A stretch of DNA of 64,000 nt, from contig JAFLSX010000002.1 in NCBI GenBank assembly GCA_022510705.1, positions 1 through 64,000 of the forward strand. Reading direction: 5' to 3'. The notes under the pieces are model-generated. The model searched no databases and was not told the DNA's origin. It saw only the letters and a program-made list of their open reading frames with translations. Source of the DNA: Lachnospiraceae bacterium. GTDB lineage: Bacteria; Bacillota; Clostridia; Lachnospirales; Lachnospiraceae. Numbering within the stretch: position 1 is the stretch's first letter; every line of letters starts with the position of its first letter. Of the stretch, positions 8,986-18,187 are shown in pieces. A program made the position numbers and the translations under genes.

Positions 8986-10086
8986 TTAAAATGAACACAT
9001 CATTTCAATGATATGCTTTGCGTAAACCGCAAAGGCTGCTCTGTCCCGTTTTAGTTCGTCAGTCAGTTCAAAAAACAGTTCCTTGCTCTTATAGTCCCTT
9101 TTGAAGAAAGGTTTCATCAGGGGTTCCCATTGCGGAAGATACAGGGAGTGTTTTCTGGTGTAGCAAGTTGCAGCGGTAGCTTGCAGACGATGCTCTTTAT
9201 CCACAAAAGTTGCTACAGATTTGTGCAGGGCTACATCCTCCATAGGAAGATAGTAATAGTCTTTATAATTGGCATAGAAATATTTTAGTTCTTCTTCGTA
9301 GATAGGAACCTTGATATGAGCCAGATTGCCCTCTCCTTTAAAATAGCAGTCTGCTGACGTAACGGAAAGGGGAACGGGCAGGGGAGTGGGCAGGATCAAG
9401 GTCATGATAAGTTCTTGTCTGCGGTTACCGATGTGGTCCGTATAATAGTTGGCCTGTACCTTTTTTGCCCGAAAATCTCCGTTGAAAAGATCATAGTAAG
9501 CCAAAATGGGCAGGATATTCAGCATACCCAGAACATCTTCATAGTTATGGAGTAGCAAAGCGGTAAATGCCAGTTCATCCGGCTGCTGTACATAATCATG
9601 ATAAATACCAATCAATTCACCGCCGGAAAAAATCTCTTCCCTGCCGATACCCAAGTACTGTTCGATGGTTTTTTGTTTGCAGTTGGGTAGTCTCAAAAAA
9701 TGTTTGTAGGGAGATATGCGCTTATATAAATCAATACCCTTAAAAGCATTAAAATTGTAAGGCAGCCCGTATTGTTCGCATTTTTGCAGCAGATAGGGCA
9801 GGTCAAAATTATTGCCGTTAAAATGGATCAGGTATCGAAAACGTGAGGCAAAGTTAAAGAAGGCATATAACACATCCTTTTCCTGCTCATAGTTTTCTGC
9901 CATCCACTGACAAATGTACATATCGCCATTTTCAAAATAAGCGCAGCCGATCATATACAGTACGGAGCTTTTGGCAGTAAAGCCGGTTGTTTCAATATCT
10001 AAAAAGAGAACCTGCTCCGGAGGAGCCAGTTTTTCCAAAGGATATGCAATTGTATAGTTTTCTAATCTGGTGGTTTCGGTGATCAT
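8986..10086 (-). CDS. Ribonuclease H-like (YprB-like) exonuclease-domain protein
   Basis: VLFLDIETTGFTAKSSVLYMIGCAYFENG, LIHFNGNNFDLPYLLQKCE: DEDD-type RNase H-like fold. Confidence 0.85.
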   Translation of the reverse strand: MITETTRLENYTIAYPLEKLAPPEQVLFLDIETTGFTAKSSVLYMIGCAYFENGDMYICQWMAENYEQEKDVLYAFFNFASRFRYLIHFNGNNFDLPYLLQKCEQYGLPYNFNAFKGIDLYKRISPYKHFLRLPNCKQKTIEQYLGIGREEIFSGGELIGIYHDYVQQPDELAFTALLLHNYEDVLGMLNILPILAYYDLFNGDFRAKKVQANYYTDHIGNRRQELIMTLILPTPLPVPLSVTSADCYFKGEGNLAHIKVPIYEEELKYFYANYKDYYYLPMEDVALHKSVATFVDKEHRLQATAATCYTRKHSLYLPQWEPLMKPFFKRDYKSKELFFELTDELKRDRAAFAVYAKHIIEMMCSF

Positions 10087-10222
10087 AAAGGACTCCTTTT
10101 ATTGCATCCAAATAATTTCCTATTTTATGATAGCATATTTTTTAATATTTCAGTAGTATTTTGTTGAAAAAAATAGTATATTTAGAGTAGAGTATCTACG
10201 TCAGAAAAAGCAGGAGGTTTTT

Positions 10223-11539
10223 ATGGCGACATTTACATTTACGGGCGGTATCCATCCCTACGACGGTAAGGATCTGACTAAGGATAAGCCTATAAAAGCA
10301 GTACTCCCGAAAGGAGAACTGGTATATCCCTTATCCCAGCATATCGGAGCACCGGCAACACCCATTGTGAAGAAAGGGGACAAAGTTTTAACCGGACAGA
10401 AAATTGCGGAGGCTTCTGCTTTTGTCAGCGTGCCTATTTATGCTACCGTATCAGGGGTTGTCAAAGCGATAGAACCCCACAGAGTAGTGACCGGAGAGAA
10501 TGTAATGAGTATTGTGATAGAAAATGACGGTCTCTACGAAGAAGCTGAACCTATGCCGCCCCTGTATCCCGGTACAAATACCGGGGAGGAGATTATAGAG
10601 AGGATCAAGGAAGCAGGCATTGTTGGCATGGGCGGTGCCGGATTTCCTACTTTTATTAAGCTTTCACCCAAAAAGCCGAATAAAATAGAATATGTGATTG
10701 CCAACTGCGCAGAGTGTGAACCCTATCTTACCTCAGATTATCGCAGGATGTTAGAAGAGCCGGACAAGCTGATAGACGGTTTGAAGATATCATTAAGTCT
10801 GTTTCCGAAAGCTCACGGAATTTTGGCAGTGGAAGACAATAAAAAGGATTGCATCGAATTACTGAAAAAGCTGATTAAGGATGAGAAGCGCATCAGCGTC
10901 AAGGCCTTGAAGACAAAATATCCGCAAGGCGCAGAACGCCAGCTGATCTATGCGACCACGGGACGTAAAGTAAATTCTTCCATGCTGCCGGCAGACGCAG
11001 GCTGCATAGTAAATAACGTGGATACGCTGGTGGCTATCCATACTGCAGTAACAGAAGGCAGACCCTTGATGGAACGTATTGTGACTGTAACGGGAGATGC
11101 TATCAGGCGTCCCTGTAATTTTAAAGTGAGAATAGGAACCAATTATTCTGAACTGATTGAGGAGGCAGGAGGTTTTCGTGTAAATCCTGCAAAATTGATC
11201 TCGGGTGGACCCATGATGGGATTTGCTCTTTTTGATCTGGATGTACCCACGACCAAAACCGCTTCTGCTCTGTTGGCACTCTCAAGAGATGATGTTTCCG
11301 AGTTAAAGCCCACCGCCTGTATCAAATGTGGCAGATGTGTGGAAGTGTGTCCCGGAAGAGTGCTGCCGAATAAATTGATGGAGGCGGCCATTCACGAGGA
11401 GGAAGAAACCTTTTTAAAACTAAACGGTATGGAGTGTTGTGAATGTGGCTGTTGCAGTTATATCTGTCCGGCCAGAAGACCGTTGACACAGAGTATTAAA
11501 TCCATGCGCAAGCTGCAGCTTGCTAAGAAGAAAAAGTAG
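10223..11539 (+). CDS. rnfC: Electron transport complex subunit RnfC
   Basis: Barrel-sandwich N-terminus, GIVGMGGAGFPTFIK, C-terminal two [4Fe-4S] motifs CIKCGRCVEVCP and CCECGCCSYICP. Confidence 0.95.
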   Translation: MATFTFTGGIHPYDGKDLTKDKPIKAVLPKGELVYPLSQHIGAPATPIVKKGDKVLTGQKIAEASAFVSVPIYATVSGVVKAIEPHRVVTGENVMSIVIENDGLYEEAEPMPPLYPGTNTGEEIIERIKEAGIVGMGGAGFPTFIKLSPKKPNKIEYVIANCAECEPYLTSDYRRMLEEPDKLIDGLKISLSLFPKAHGILAVEDNKKDCIELLKKLIKDEKRISVKALKTKYPQGAERQLIYATTGRKVNSSMLPADAGCIVNNVDTLVAIHTAVTEGRPLMERIVTVTGDAIRRPCNFKVRIGTNYSELIEEAGGFRVNPAKLISGGPMMGFALFDLDVPTTKTASALLALSRDDVSELKPTACIKCGRCVEVCPGRVLPNKLMEAAIHEEEETFLKLNGMECCECGCCSYICPARRPLTQSIKSMRKLQLAKKKK

Positions 11540-11551
11540 GAGGAAAGTATA

Positions 11552-12487
11552 ATGGCTGATTTACGCAGGGTATCGTCCAATCCCCATGTAAGAAGCAGGC
11601 TCAATACAGCTACCATCATGTTTATGGTAGTGCTGGCTCTGCTTCCGGCAGTGGGATTCGGTATCTATAATTTCGGACTGAGAGCATTGCTTATTATACT
11701 GGTAACAGTGGCTGCTACTGTCATAACCGAATTTCTCTTTGGACTTTATAAAAAGCAGCAGACCATTGGGGATTTATCCGCTGTGGTGACAGGGCTTTTA
11801 CTTGCAATGAATCTTCCCGTAACAATTCCCTGGTGGGCGGCAGTTTTAGGCGGTGTATTTGCCATTCTGGTTGTAAAATGCCTATTCGGAGGATTGGGGC
11901 AGAACTTTATGAATCCGGCGTTAGCGGCACGCTGTTTTCTGTTGATTTCTTTTCCCGCACTGATGACAAACTTTAAAACGGATATCTATACAGGAGCTAC
12001 ACCTTTGGCAGCTTTAAAGGCCGGCGAAGAGATAAATATTCTGGATATGGTGGTGGGAAGAACAGCGGGTACCATCGGAGAAACCAGTGCCATTGCCATT
12101 CTGGTGGGAGCGTGTCTATTGCTTTTTCTGGGAATCATTGATTTGCGGATTCCCGGGACCTACATAGTGGTGTTTTCCTTGTTTGTCGGATTTTTCGGAG
12201 GCAGAGGTTTTGATATTGCTTATCTGGCGGCCCATTTGGCAGGCGGCGGCCTGATGTTAGGCGCCTTCTTTATGGCGACAGACTATGTGACCCGTCCCAT
12301 CACAAAAGGCGGGCAATACCTGTACGGTGCGGTATTGGGAATTTTGACCGGTATTTTCCGGGTATTCGGTGCCAGCGCAGAAGGAGTATCCTATGCCATT
12401 ATTCTTGGAAATCTTCTGGTTCCGTTACTTGAAAAGATAACAGTACCGAGAGCCTTTGGAAAAGGAGGCGGCAGGAATGAAAAATAG
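11552..12487 (+). CDS. rnfD: Electron transport complex subunit RnfD
   Basis: Polytopic; TDIYTGATPLAALKAG flavinylation-type motif; operon context. Confidence 0.94.
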   Translation: MADLRRVSSNPHVRSRLNTATIMFMVVLALLPAVGFGIYNFGLRALLIILVTVAATVITEFLFGLYKKQQTIGDLSAVVTGLLLAMNLPVTIPWWAAVLGGVFAILVVKCLFGGLGQNFMNPALAARCFLLISFPALMTNFKTDIYTGATPLAALKAGEEINILDMVVGRTAGTIGETSAIAILVGACLLLFLGIIDLRIPGTYIVVFSLFVGFFGGRGFDIAYLAAHLAGGGLMLGAFFMATDYVTRPITKGGQYLYGAVLGILTGIFRVFGASAEGVSYAIILGNLLVPLLEKITVPRAFGKGGGRNEK

Positions 12488-13142
12488 TGAAGATATAAAG
12501 CAGCTTTTGAAAAATGCGGGGATTCTGTTCGGTATTACCTTAATTGCCGGTATTTTACTGGGCTTTGTGTATGAACTGACGAAGGAGCCCATTGCCTATC
12601 AGCAGGAATTAAAGGTACAGAGAGCTTGCAGTGCGGTTTTTGCGGATGCCGCGTCCTTTGAGGCTGTTCTCCTGCCCGGAGAAGATGCTGCTTCACAGGA
12701 GGCCGGTCTTATCGGTTCGCCGCAGCAGAATGGCGCCGCCATGGAAGTACTGCATCCGGAAGGTGTGGAAATCGGAACGGTTTATCGGGCGCTGTCTGCC
12801 AGCGGAGAACTGTTAGGATATGTGATCAATACCACCGGCAAAGAAGGATACGGCGGCAATATTGAACTGATGATCGGTGTCAGAATGGATGGCACGTTAA
12901 ATGGTGTTTCCATACTCAGCATATCGGAAACGCCGGGGCTGGGCATGCGTGCCGAAGAGGTGCTGGTACCGCAGTTTGCAGGCAGGCAGGTTTCTTCTTT
13001 TACCTATGTGAAGACGGGAGCGGTCACTGAGGACCAAATAGACGCCATCAGTGGCGCTACTATTACCACAAGCGCGTTCACGCAGGCAGTGAATGCAGGA
13101 CTTTCTTATTTTAACGTCATGTTAAAGGAGGGAGAGGACTGA
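12477..13142 (+). CDS. rnfG: Electron transport complex subunit RnfG (FMN-binding)
   Basis: ISGATITTSA flavinylation motif; ATG 12477 with aaaggagg RBS, overlapping rnfD. Confidence 0.93.
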   Translation: MKNSEDIKQLLKNAGILFGITLIAGILLGFVYELTKEPIAYQQELKVQRACSAVFADAASFEAVLLPGEDAASQEAGLIGSPQQNGAAMEVLHPEGVEIGTVYRALSASGELLGYVINTTGKEGYGGNIELMIGVRMDGTLNGVSILSISETPGLGMRAEEVLVPQFAGRQVSSFTYVKTGAVTEDQIDAISGATITTSAFTQAVNAGLSYFNVMLKEGED

Positions 13143-13143
13143 T

Positions 13144-14004
13144 ATGAAGGAAAACAGCGCTTTAGAGAGATTATATAACGGTATCATAAAAGAAAATCCC
13201 ACTTTTGTACTGTTATTGGGTATGTGTCCCACCCTTGCGGTGACGACCTCTGCTGTAAACGGTCTGGGCATGGGATTGACAACGGCAGCGGTACTGGCTT
13301 TAAGCAATCTGTTAATTTCCCTGCTGCGGAAACTGATTCCGGACAAGGTCAGGATTCCGGCATTTATCGTGATCATAGCTTCTTTTGTTACGATGGCACA
13401 ACTGTTATTGGAGGCCTATCTGCCCGCGTTAAACGAGGCTTTAGGTGTGTACATTCCTCTGATAGTGGTAAACTGTATTATTTTGGGCAGAGCTGAGTCC
13501 TATGCCTATTCCCATGGACCGATTGCCTCCTTATTTGACGGTATTGGCATGGGATTAGGATTTTCCCTTGCGCTCACCTGCATCGGTGCGGTAAGGGAAC
13601 TTTTAGGTGCAGGAAAACTCTTTGGCGTGAGCATCATGCCGAAATTCTATACACCCATAGGTATTTTTGTACTGGCTCCCGGTGCTTTCTTTGTGCTGGC
13701 GGCACTCTCAGCCCTGCAGAATTTTGTGAAGATCAAGGGGACTGCAAAGGGCAGGGATATGAGTAAAATAGGCTCCGGCTGCGGTCACGACTGCCTGCAC
13801 TGTGGGGAGAGCGATTGTACAAGCCGAGAGAGTGATCAAGAAAACCAAAAGAGCAATCTAGTAAGCCGGGAGAGCAAGCCTGTAAGGGAAAAGAGCAGTT
13901 TTTCAAGCCGGAAGAAGAATGAGGAAATAAAAGATACAGATCACATAGAACCCATGGAAGATATAGAATTAGAATTCATCGATTTGGACGAGGAGGGAAA
14001 ATAA
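13144..14004 (+). CDS. rnfE: Electron transport complex subunit RnfE with charged, Cys-containing C-terminal extension
   Basis: ENPTFVLLLGMCPTLAVTTSA...; C-terminus SGCGHDCLHCGESDCTSRESDQ... Confidence 0.93.
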   Translation: MKENSALERLYNGIIKENPTFVLLLGMCPTLAVTTSAVNGLGMGLTTAAVLALSNLLISLLRKLIPDKVRIPAFIVIIASFVTMAQLLLEAYLPALNEALGVYIPLIVVNCIILGRAESYAYSHGPIASLFDGIGMGLGFSLALTCIGAVRELLGAGKLFGVSIMPKFYTPIGIFVLAPGAFFVLAALSALQNFVKIKGTAKGRDMSKIGSGCGHDCLHCGESDCTSRESDQENQKSNLVSRESKPVREKSSFSSRKKNEEIKDTDHIEPMEDIELEFIDLDEEGK

Positions 14005-14589
14005 ATGGAAACGGTAAAAGATTTACTCATCATTTTGATCAGCTCTTCTCTAGTAAGTAATGTGGTATTGAGTCAGTTTTTAGGCCTGTGTCCCTTTTTG
14101 GGCGTATCCAGAAAAATGAATACGGCGGCCGGCATGGGAAGTGCGATTATCTTTGTCATCACCATATCCAGTACCATTGCGGGTGTGATCTATCAGTACA
14201 TACTGGTGCGCTTTCATTTGGAATATCTGCAGACCATCGTATTTATTCTGGTCATTGCGGCGCTGGTGCAGTTCGTGGAAATGTTCTTAAAGAAATTCGT
14301 CAAAGGACTGTATCAGGCTCTGGGTGTATATCTGCCTCTGATCACGACCAACTGTGCGGTACTGGGCGTGGCATTGACCAATGTGCAGAAAGAATACGGT
14401 ATTCTGGCAGGTGTTGTGAACGGATTTGCCACCGCCCTCGGCTTTTTGATCGCCATTGTAATTCTGGCCGGTCTGCGGGAAAAAATGGCTTATAACGATA
14501 TTCCGGAGTCTTTTAAGGGTATGCCCCATGTGCTGTTGACAGCAGGGTTGATGGCCATTGCTTTCTGCGGATTTTCCGGATTGCTATAA
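14005..14589 (+). CDS. rnfA: Electron transport complex subunit RnfA
   Basis: SNVVLSQFLGLCPFLGVSRKMNTAAGMG; operon context. Confidence 0.95.
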   Translation: METVKDLLIILISSSLVSNVVLSQFLGLCPFLGVSRKMNTAAGMGSAIIFVITISSTIAGVIYQYILVRFHLEYLQTIVFILVIAALVQFVEMFLKKFVKGLYQALGVYLPLITTNCAVLGVALTNVQKEYGILAGVVNGFATALGFLIAIVILAGLREKMAYNDIPESFKGMPHVLLTAGLMAIAFCGFSGLL

Positions 14590-14598
14590 GGAGGATGG

Positions 14599-15402
14599 AT
14601 GATGGATATGATGGGGATTGTAAGCGCCGCGGCCTTGATTGGCGGAGTTGGTGTTTTCGTCGGTTTATTTTTAGGAGTGGCGGCAATTCTATTTAAAGTA
14701 AAAGTGAATGAAAAGGAAGAAGCCGTATTGGCTGTTTTACCCGGCAATAACTGCGGTGGTTGTGGTTATCCGGGATGTGCAGGATTAGCAGCGGCTATAT
14801 CCAAGGGCGATGCGGCGGTGAATGCCTGCCCTGTGGGAGGAGAAGCAGTCGGAAAACAGATATCGCAGATCATGGGAGTGGAAAGTGCCGGCAGCGTGAG
14901 AAAAGCGGCATTTGTGCACTGTATGGGAGACTGTGAAAAGACCCATCACGACTATGAATATACCGGTATTGAGGACTGTAAGATGCTTGCCTTTGTACCC
15001 AATGGCGGACCTAAATCCTGTAACTTTGGATGTCTGGGTTTTGGAAGCTGTAAAAAGGCCTGTCCCTTTGATGCCATCCGTATGGTAAACGGCATTGCTG
15101 TTGTGGACAGGGAAGCATGTAAAGCTTGCGGTAAATGTATTGCAGCCTGCCCGAAGAATTTGATTTCCTTAGAACCCTATGAAGCGAAGCATGTAGTTGC
15201 CTGCAGTTCCGCAGACAAAGGACCGGTTACCATGAAAGCCTGCACCGCGGGCTGTATCGGCTGTGGTATCTGTGTAAAGAACTGTCCTGCGGGTGCGGTG
15301 ACGGTAACGGATTTCCATGCCACCATAGATCAGGAAAAATGTACGGGCTGCGGCGTCTGCGCCGAGAAATGTCCTAAGCATATCATTTATTCGAAGGCAT
15401 AA
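14599..15402 (+). CDS. rnfB: Electron transport complex subunit RnfB (ferredoxin domains)
   Basis: PGNNCGGCGYPGCAGLA; several CxxCxxCxxxCP clusters. Confidence 0.95.
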   Translation: MMDMMGIVSAAALIGGVGVFVGLFLGVAAILFKVKVNEKEEAVLAVLPGNNCGGCGYPGCAGLAAAISKGDAAVNACPVGGEAVGKQISQIMGVESAGSVRKAAFVHCMGDCEKTHHDYEYTGIEDCKMLAFVPNGGPKSCNFGCLGFGSCKKACPFDAIRMVNGIAVVDREACKACGKCIAACPKNLISLEPYEAKHVVACSSADKGPVTMKACTAGCIGCGICVKNCPAGAVTVTDFHATIDQEKCTGCGVCAEKCPKHIIYSKA

Positions 15403-15452
15403 AGCAAGCGGGAATGCCGTGGTTTTGAACTGAGAAAGGCAAGGGTGTTGAC

Positions 15453-16544
15453 ATGAAATTACCGGAAGAATTTGACGAACAGCCCAGAATGAGTCTGACT
15501 GTGGTGAGGACCATTATCGGTGTCACATCTTTTATGGTTGTGATTTTGGTGCTGGTACTGATCTTAAACAGGGATAAAAGCCAAAACAGCACTTCGCAGG
15601 CCGGAAATGAGCTGGGACAGACGCTGGCCCAGATTCCGGAGGAATCCGGTTCCTATCCGGGAATTGAAAAAGAAGACGGCCTGACACCGGAGGATTTTGA
15701 TTTCTGGGACCTGTATCCGGAAGAATCTCCATCTCCCCTGCCGGAAGGGAAGACGGAGGAGGTAGTGGAGGAAGATCCGTCTACGGATGGCAGACATACG
15801 CTGGTGGTATCGGCTAACGGAGATGAAGAATGGGTGCTAATCAGTCCCTATTTACCCAAGCACGAGTATGACTATACTAAGCTGGTCATGCAGTCCAATA
15901 TCATGCAATATTATGTGGACGGCAAACTGGTGTCCTATGTGGGTGCTGATGTTTCTAAATATCAGGACTATATTGACTTTGTAAAATTGAAAAAGGCCGG
16001 GGTGGATTTTGTGATGATCCGGGTGGGAGCCAGAGGCTATGGCAGCGGACAGTTGACAGTGGATGATTATTTTTCAGAGAATATTAAGCGGGCTACGGAC
16101 GCAGGACTTCAGATAGGGCTCTATTTCTTCTCACAGGCCATTACGACGGATGAAGCAGTGGAAGAGGCCAATCTGGTGCTTGAGAGTATCGGAGACTATG
16201 ACGTACGTTATCCCATTGCTTTCGATATGGAATCCATTCCCAATGATTCAGCGAGAATTGACAATCTGACCAGAGAAGAAAAGACCAAGATCGCGCAGGC
16301 CTTTCTGGATACCATACAGGAGGCGGGGTATAATCCCATGCTCTATGGCAATAAAGAATGGCTGATCAAAAAAGTGGATCTCTCGAAGCTGATGGACTAT
16401 GATATATGGTTGTCCCAGCCGGGAGATCTGCCGGATTATCCCTATCGGTTTTCCATGTGGCAGTATAGCAATACAGCCTCTATTGACGGAATAGCCGGTT
16501 ATGCTAACCTAAACATCAGTTTCATAGATTATTCGGAAAAATAG
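15453..16544 (+). CDS. Membrane-anchored GH25 family lysozyme-like protein
   Basis: N-terminal TM; VGADVSKYQDYIDFVKLKKAGVDFVMIRVGARGYGSG..., YPIAFDMES, MWQYSNTASIDGI. Confidence 0.88.
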   Translation: MKLPEEFDEQPRMSLTVVRTIIGVTSFMVVILVLVLILNRDKSQNSTSQAGNELGQTLAQIPEESGSYPGIEKEDGLTPEDFDFWDLYPEESPSPLPEGKTEEVVEEDPSTDGRHTLVVSANGDEEWVLISPYLPKHEYDYTKLVMQSNIMQYYVDGKLVSYVGADVSKYQDYIDFVKLKKAGVDFVMIRVGARGYGSGQLTVDDYFSENIKRATDAGLQIGLYFFSQAITTDEAVEEANLVLESIGDYDVRYPIAFDMESIPNDSARIDNLTREEKTKIAQAFLDTIQEAGYNPMLYGNKEWLIKKVDLSKLMDYDIWLSQPGDLPDYPYRFSMWQYSNTASIDGIAGYANLNISFIDYSEK

Positions 16545-17332
16545 ATTTTATATAATTTGTCGGAAACCGGCAGGCGGGTATAGATTTCAGCATACTCACC
16601 TGCCGTAATATTTTCCAGATAGTTGGGTACATAGCTTTTGCGGCAGCCGTTTTGTTTCAGAATATCAATGGCTTTATTGTAAGCAATGGCAGCTTCTTCG
16701 ATTGTGGAGTAGGTGCCGATTAAAAAATTGCCTTTTACATGAATACGGGACTTATAGACAGGACCGTCCTTGCCTTCCTTGATCAGGACACCATGGTACT
16801 GATTGAGGATCACCAGATTTTCTCTGCGGAAATCTGTTGTGTCCCCGTTTTTAAATATATAGTCCCTGCCGACCACAGCATAATTCTTGATACCGTAGCG
16901 GTTGAGAATATTGACTTGCATACCGAAATCTGCTGCAAAATAGTGGCCTCCGCGCTTCATGATCTTACGGGAGGAATAATAAAATAAATCATCGGTATCA
17001 AATTTCAGAACATGCTCTTGGGAATAATAGTAATAAAAGAAACGGGAACGGATATAGATGGGGGTGGAAAAATACATACCGTTCTCCCTGAAATTAAGAA
17101 GTATCACCCATTTTTCAAAAGGAAGGGTGCAGGAAGCACAATAGTCATCCAATGAAGGGGGCGCATCATGGCGCAGCAGCCGGTTGGCCTCCAGATAGGC
17201 AGCATGAGCCTGCTCGGGCGTCGGATAAGAGCCCAAGCTGATATGCTTGCGTTTGTAGGTAACGGAGGAACGGTATACGGTCCTCCCATTTTTTTGTGTG
17301 GTAGGAAAAACGCCATCTAAATTGTTTGACAT
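16529..17332 (-). CDS. AP2-like domain protein with central HNH-like segment
   Basis: N-terminal YRSSVTYKRKHISLGSYPTPEQAHAAYLEANRLL and C-terminal YKSRIHVKGNFLIGTYSTIEEAAIAYNKA AP2-type modules; central GRDYIFKNGDTTDFRRENLVIL resembles HNH '..N.R.ENL'. Confidence 0.55.
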   Translation of the reverse strand: MSNNLDGVFPTTQKNGRTVYRSSVTYKRKHISLGSYPTPEQAHAAYLEANRLLRHDAPPSLDDYCASCTLPFEKWVILLNFRENGMYFSTPIYIRSRFFYYYYSQEHVLKFDTDDLFYYSSRKIMKRGGHYFAADFGMQVNILNRYGIKNYAVVGRDYIFKNGDTTDFRRENLVILNQYHGVLIKEGKDGPVYKSRIHVKGNFLIGTYSTIEEAAIAYNKAIDILKQNGCRKSYVPNYLENITAGEYAEIYTRLPVSDKLYKIYFSE

Positions 17333-17470
17333 TTTACACTCCTGTGAAGAATCTCTTTTCTAAAGTATACCAAATTTAAGAAATAAGTACAAATAAGAAA
17401 TATTTTAGGATATAGCTGTATAAAATATAGAAAGTGGACTAGGATTGCTCTGCTTAGAAAAGAGGACAAG

Positions 17471-18091
17471 ATGTATAAAAAATATGTACTGGCACTGGTA
17501 CTTTTCAATCTGGTAATTATATTGGCGGCAGTGAATGTTGCGGAATTAAAGATTAATCATATTATGACAACACCTGCCTTTAAAATGAATATGGAGATAG
17601 CGCTGGCTCCCGAAGTGCGGACAAGCTATAAGAGGATAAGTGAAACGGTATCCTCCGGACAGCGGGTCATAAACTATTGCCTATTGCAGGAACCGGAGGT
17701 GATCATACTTTCACAAGAGGATTATGAGGTGCTGCTGCGCATTGTGGAAGCAGAGGCCGGAGGAGAGGATACGGAGGGAAAAATGATGGTAGCAGGCGTG
17801 GTTTTAAACCGTGTTGCCAACGAGAATTTCCCGGATACGGTGAAGGACGTGGTATTCCAGAGGGAGAACGGTACCGCACAGTTTTCTCCTGTCTACAGCG
17901 GCAGATATGACAGGGTGGTTGTCAGTGAAGATACGATAGAAGCGGTAAACAGAGTCCTGGCCGGAGAAGATCTGTCGGAGGGCGCCCTGTTTTTTGTTTC
18001 CCGCAGATATGCCGCTTCCAATAAAGTGCGCTGGTTTGACGAGCATCTGACCTTTTTGTTTTCTCACGGTGGACATGAGTTCTTTCATTGA
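17471..18091 (+). CDS. Cell wall hydrolase, SleB/Hydrolase_2 family
   Basis: LLRIVEAEAGGEDTEGKMMVAGVVLNRVANENFPDTVKDVVFQ...AQFSPV; N-terminal TM. Confidence 0.85.
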   Translation: MYKKYVLALVLFNLVIILAAVNVAELKINHIMTTPAFKMNMEIALAPEVRTSYKRISETVSSGQRVINYCLLQEPEVIILSQEDYEVLLRIVEAEAGGEDTEGKMMVAGVVLNRVANENFPDTVKDVVFQRENGTAQFSPVYSGRYDRVVVSEDTIEAVNRVLAGEDLSEGALFFVSRRYAASNKVRWFDEHLTFLFSHGGHEFFH

Positions 18092-18116
18092 TTTTTAACT
18101 GCCGGTATGCTATACT
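18088..18116 (+). promoter_or_regulatory. Promoter of thrC
   Basis: TTGATT-17 nt-TATACT, overlapping upstream stop codon. Confidence 0.6.
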
Positions 18117-18187
18117 ACTTACAATCGTCCGGCAGGTCCGGACCTGTTAAAGAAGTATATGCGCATTCCGCGCGGATAGGAGTTACC

